Below, piece after piece: positions 62,446-64,000 of a stretch of 64,000 nt of DNA. Source of the DNA: Rhodococcus sp. KRD162 (GTDB taxonomy: Bacteria; Actinomycetota; Actinomycetes; Mycobacteriales; Mycobacteriaceae); contig NZ_JABFAU010000015.1 of the NCBI RefSeq assembly GCF_017168335.1, forward strand, positions 14,075 to 78,074, written 5' to 3'. The stretch's first letter is position 1. Each line of letters opens with the position of its first letter. The position numbers and the translations under genes were made by a program. The notes beneath the pieces are model-generated. The model was not told where the DNA came from. It did not search any database and saw nothing but the letters and a program-made list of their open reading frames with translations.

Positions 62446-63809
62446 CAAGAACGACCGCCGAACTCGACGCCTCCGCAGCCAAGCATCTGTGGGGCCACTT
62501 CACTCGCCACGGGGCAGGGATCACTCCCCCGATCATCACCCGCGGTGAGGGCTCGACCATCTGGGACTCCAACGGCAAGAGCTACATCGACGGTCTCTCC
62601 GGCCTGTTCGTGGTGCAGGTGGGACACGGCCGTGACGAATTGGCCGAGGCTGCCGCGAAGCAGGCGAAGGAGTTGGCGTTCTTCCCGTTGTGGTCGTACG
62701 TCACCGAACCTGCGATCGAGCTCGCCGAGCGGCTCGCCGGTTACGCCCCGGGCGATCTCAATCGCGTCTTCTTCACCACCGGCGGTGGTGAGGCGGTCGA
62801 GAGTGCATGGAAGCTCGCCAAGCAGTATTTCAAGAAGGTCGGCAAGCCCGGCAAGCACAAGGTGATCTCGCGATCGATCGCGTATCACGGCACCCCGCAG
62901 GGCGCTCTGGCCATCACCGGAATCCCTGCGCTCAAGGAACCTTTCGAGCCGCTGACTCCCGGCGCGTTCCGAGTGCCCAACACCAACATCTACCGCGCCG
63001 CCGCGCCCCTGGACACCGATCCGAAGGCGTTCGGAATCTGGGCTGCGGACCGGATCGCGGAGGCCATCGAATTCGAGGGACCGGATACGGTTGCCGCAGT
63101 GTTCCTCGAGCCGGTTCAGAACGCAGGCGGCTGCTTCCCTCCCCCGCCCGGATACTTCGAGCGGGTCCGTGAAATCTGCGACCGCTACGACGTTCTGCTC
63201 GTCTCCGACGAGGTCATCTGCGCTTTCGGTCGGATCGGATCGATGTTCGCCTGTAGCGACTTCGGCTACGTACCGGACATCATCACGTGCGCGAAGGGGA
63301 TGACCTCGGGCTACTCACCCATCGGCGCACTGATCGCCTCCGACAAGCTCTTCGAGCCGTTCGACGACGGCACCTCCAGCTTCGCGCACGGTTACACCTT
63401 CGGCGGCCATCCCGTCTCCGCTGCCGTTGCCCTGGCCAATCTCGACATCTTCGAGCGCGAGGGCATCAACGCGCACGTCGCGGAGACCGCACCGGCGTTC
63501 CGCGCGACGCTCGAGAAACTGCACGACCTGCCGATCGTCGGTGACGTGCGCGGCGAGGGATTCTTCTACGGTATCGAGCTGGTGAAGGACAAGACCACGA
63601 AGGAGACGTTCAGCGACGCCGAATCGGAACGCATCCTGCGAGGCTTCCTGTCCACCGCCCTGTTCGACGCCGGGCTGTACTGCCGCGCCGACGACCGCGG
63701 CGACCCGGTGGTGCAGCTGGCACCGCCGCTGATCTGCGGGCAGAAGGAGTTCGACGACATGGAACAGATTCTGCGCGGCGTACTGACCGAGGCGGGCAAC
63801 CTGATCTGA
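62442..63809 (+). CDS. Omega-aminotransferase (putrescine/omega-amino acid:pyruvate type)
   Basis: A 455-residue class III PLP aminotransferase. It has DGLSGLFVVQVGHGRDELA near the N-terminus, FFTTGGGEAVESAWKLA, the aspartate in LLVSDEVICAFGRIG, the PLP lysine in TCAKGMTSGYSPIG (Lys285) and SFAHGYTFGGHPVSAA. It resembles pyruvate-dependent putrescine and beta-alanine aminotransferases. In this setting it would make 4-aminobutyraldehyde from putrescine, parallel to the oxidase. It is translationally coupled to the Lrp regulator. Confidence 0.88.
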   Translation: MTRTTAELDASAAKHLWGHFTRHGAGITPPIITRGEGSTIWDSNGKSYIDGLSGLFVVQVGHGRDELAEAAAKQAKELAFFPLWSYVTEPAIELAERLAGYAPGDLNRVFFTTGGGEAVESAWKLAKQYFKKVGKPGKHKVISRSIAYHGTPQGALAITGIPALKEPFEPLTPGAFRVPNTNIYRAAAPLDTDPKAFGIWAADRIAEAIEFEGPDTVAAVFLEPVQNAGGCFPPPPGYFERVREICDRYDVLLVSDEVICAFGRIGSMFACSDFGYVPDIITCAKGMTSGYSPIGALIASDKLFEPFDDGTSSFAHGYTFGGHPVSAAVALANLDIFEREGINAHVAETAPAFRATLEKLHDLPIVGDVRGEGFFYGIELVKDKTTKETFSDAESERILRGFLSTALFDAGLYCRADDRGDPVVQLAPPLICGQKEFDDMEQILRGVLTEAGNLI

Positions 63810-63813
63810 GCCG

Positions 63814-63999
63814 CTACTGCCCGATGCGGTCGATCACGAGAGGTCGCACCTGGGGGGCCGTGGCACCGATCTCCCAGGTGGTCTCCAGGGCCTGTTGCGC
63901 ATACTCGAACCGCTCGGGGGTATCGGTGTAGAGCGTCGCCAGCCGGTCGCCTGCCCGCACTCGATCGCCGGGCTTGGCATGCAACCGCACACCGGCTGC
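63814..63999 (-). CDS. deoA: Thymidine phosphorylase, C-terminal end (partial)
   Basis: The last 61 residues of the protein (AGVRLHAKPGDRVRAGDRLATLYTDTPERFEYA segment onward) match the C-terminal lobe of pyrimidine-nucleoside phosphorylases, ending TAG at 63814-63816. The start lies beyond the window. The gene runs convergent to the aminotransferase, 4 bases apart. In mycobacteria deoA adjoins add directly. Confidence 0.82.
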   Translation of the reverse strand, partial: AAGVRLHAKPGDRVRAGDRLATLYTDTPERFEYAQQALETTWEIGATAPQVRPLVIDRIGQ

Positions 64000-64000
64000 A

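Overview
The window is GC-rich (not computed) and reads like a Rhodococcus-type member of the Mycobacteriales. Support for this includes strong AGGAGG-type ribosome sites, GTG/TTG starts, many 4-base start/stop overlaps and a mycobacterium-like gene order. From memory of the M. tuberculosis map, the order accA3, lrpA-like, lhr, nei2, glpD2, lpdA, Rv3304-like, amiA1, amiB1, deoD, pmmB, upp, Rv3311-like, add, deoA is recognisable here. Genus is an inference; no search was run. No rRNA, tRNA, CRISPR array, transposase or phage gene was seen.

Left end (1-6600): the tail of a biotin carboxylase carrier subunit, a DUF1707 membrane protein with an overlapping haloacid-dehalogenase gene, a 5'-truncated adenylate-kinase-like pseudogene, a methyltransferase, a VOC protein, a small hydrolase, a long perfect palindrome, an unrecognised gene and an M28-like peptidase. 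A stretch of about 660 bases without a recognisable gene follows.

6.6-13 kb: a PucR/CdaR-type regulator leads a cassette of an MHS transporter, SCP-x-like thiolase, acyl-CoA synthetase and SDR dehydrogenase, closed by a terminator. It looks like uptake and CoA-dependent degradation of an unidentified carboxylic acid.

13.2-23.5 kb: a purine-degradation island. It holds a MocA-like molybdenum-cofactor nucleotidyltransferase, a urate/xanthine permease fused to an OHCU-decarboxylase-like domain, stand-alone OHCU decarboxylase, HIU hydrolase, uricase, a PucR regulator and a two-gene xanthine dehydrogenase. Together these give xanthine to urate to HIU to OHCU to allantoin. No allantoinase is in the window.

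23.5-31.7 kb: an Lrp/AsnC regulator, a CPBP protease and SDR pair, a helical protein, and a divergent locus of an acyl-CoA-dehydrogenase-like protein facing an alpha-oxoamine synthase plus an epimerase fused to a degenerate hydrolase domain. That locus is the best candidate for an undescribed pathway.

31.7-55 kb: core genes. These are lhr and nei2 (DNA repair), a NarK transporter, glpD, a MocR-like aminotransferase, lpdA, a gamma-glutamylcyclotransferase-like gene, two M20 amidohydrolases, an enoyl-CoA hydratase, and nucleoside salvage (deoD, pmmB, upp, then add and deoA further on). A small cassette of type VII-secretion-like proteins with an NlpC/P60 peptidase lies between upp and add.

55-64 kb: between add and deoA sits a probable putrescine/polyamine catabolic cluster: APC permease, universal stress protein, PuuB-like oxidase, aminoaldehyde dehydrogenase, Lrp regulator and omega-aminotransferase. 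A repeated candidate operator lies between its two divergent, apparently leaderless promoters.
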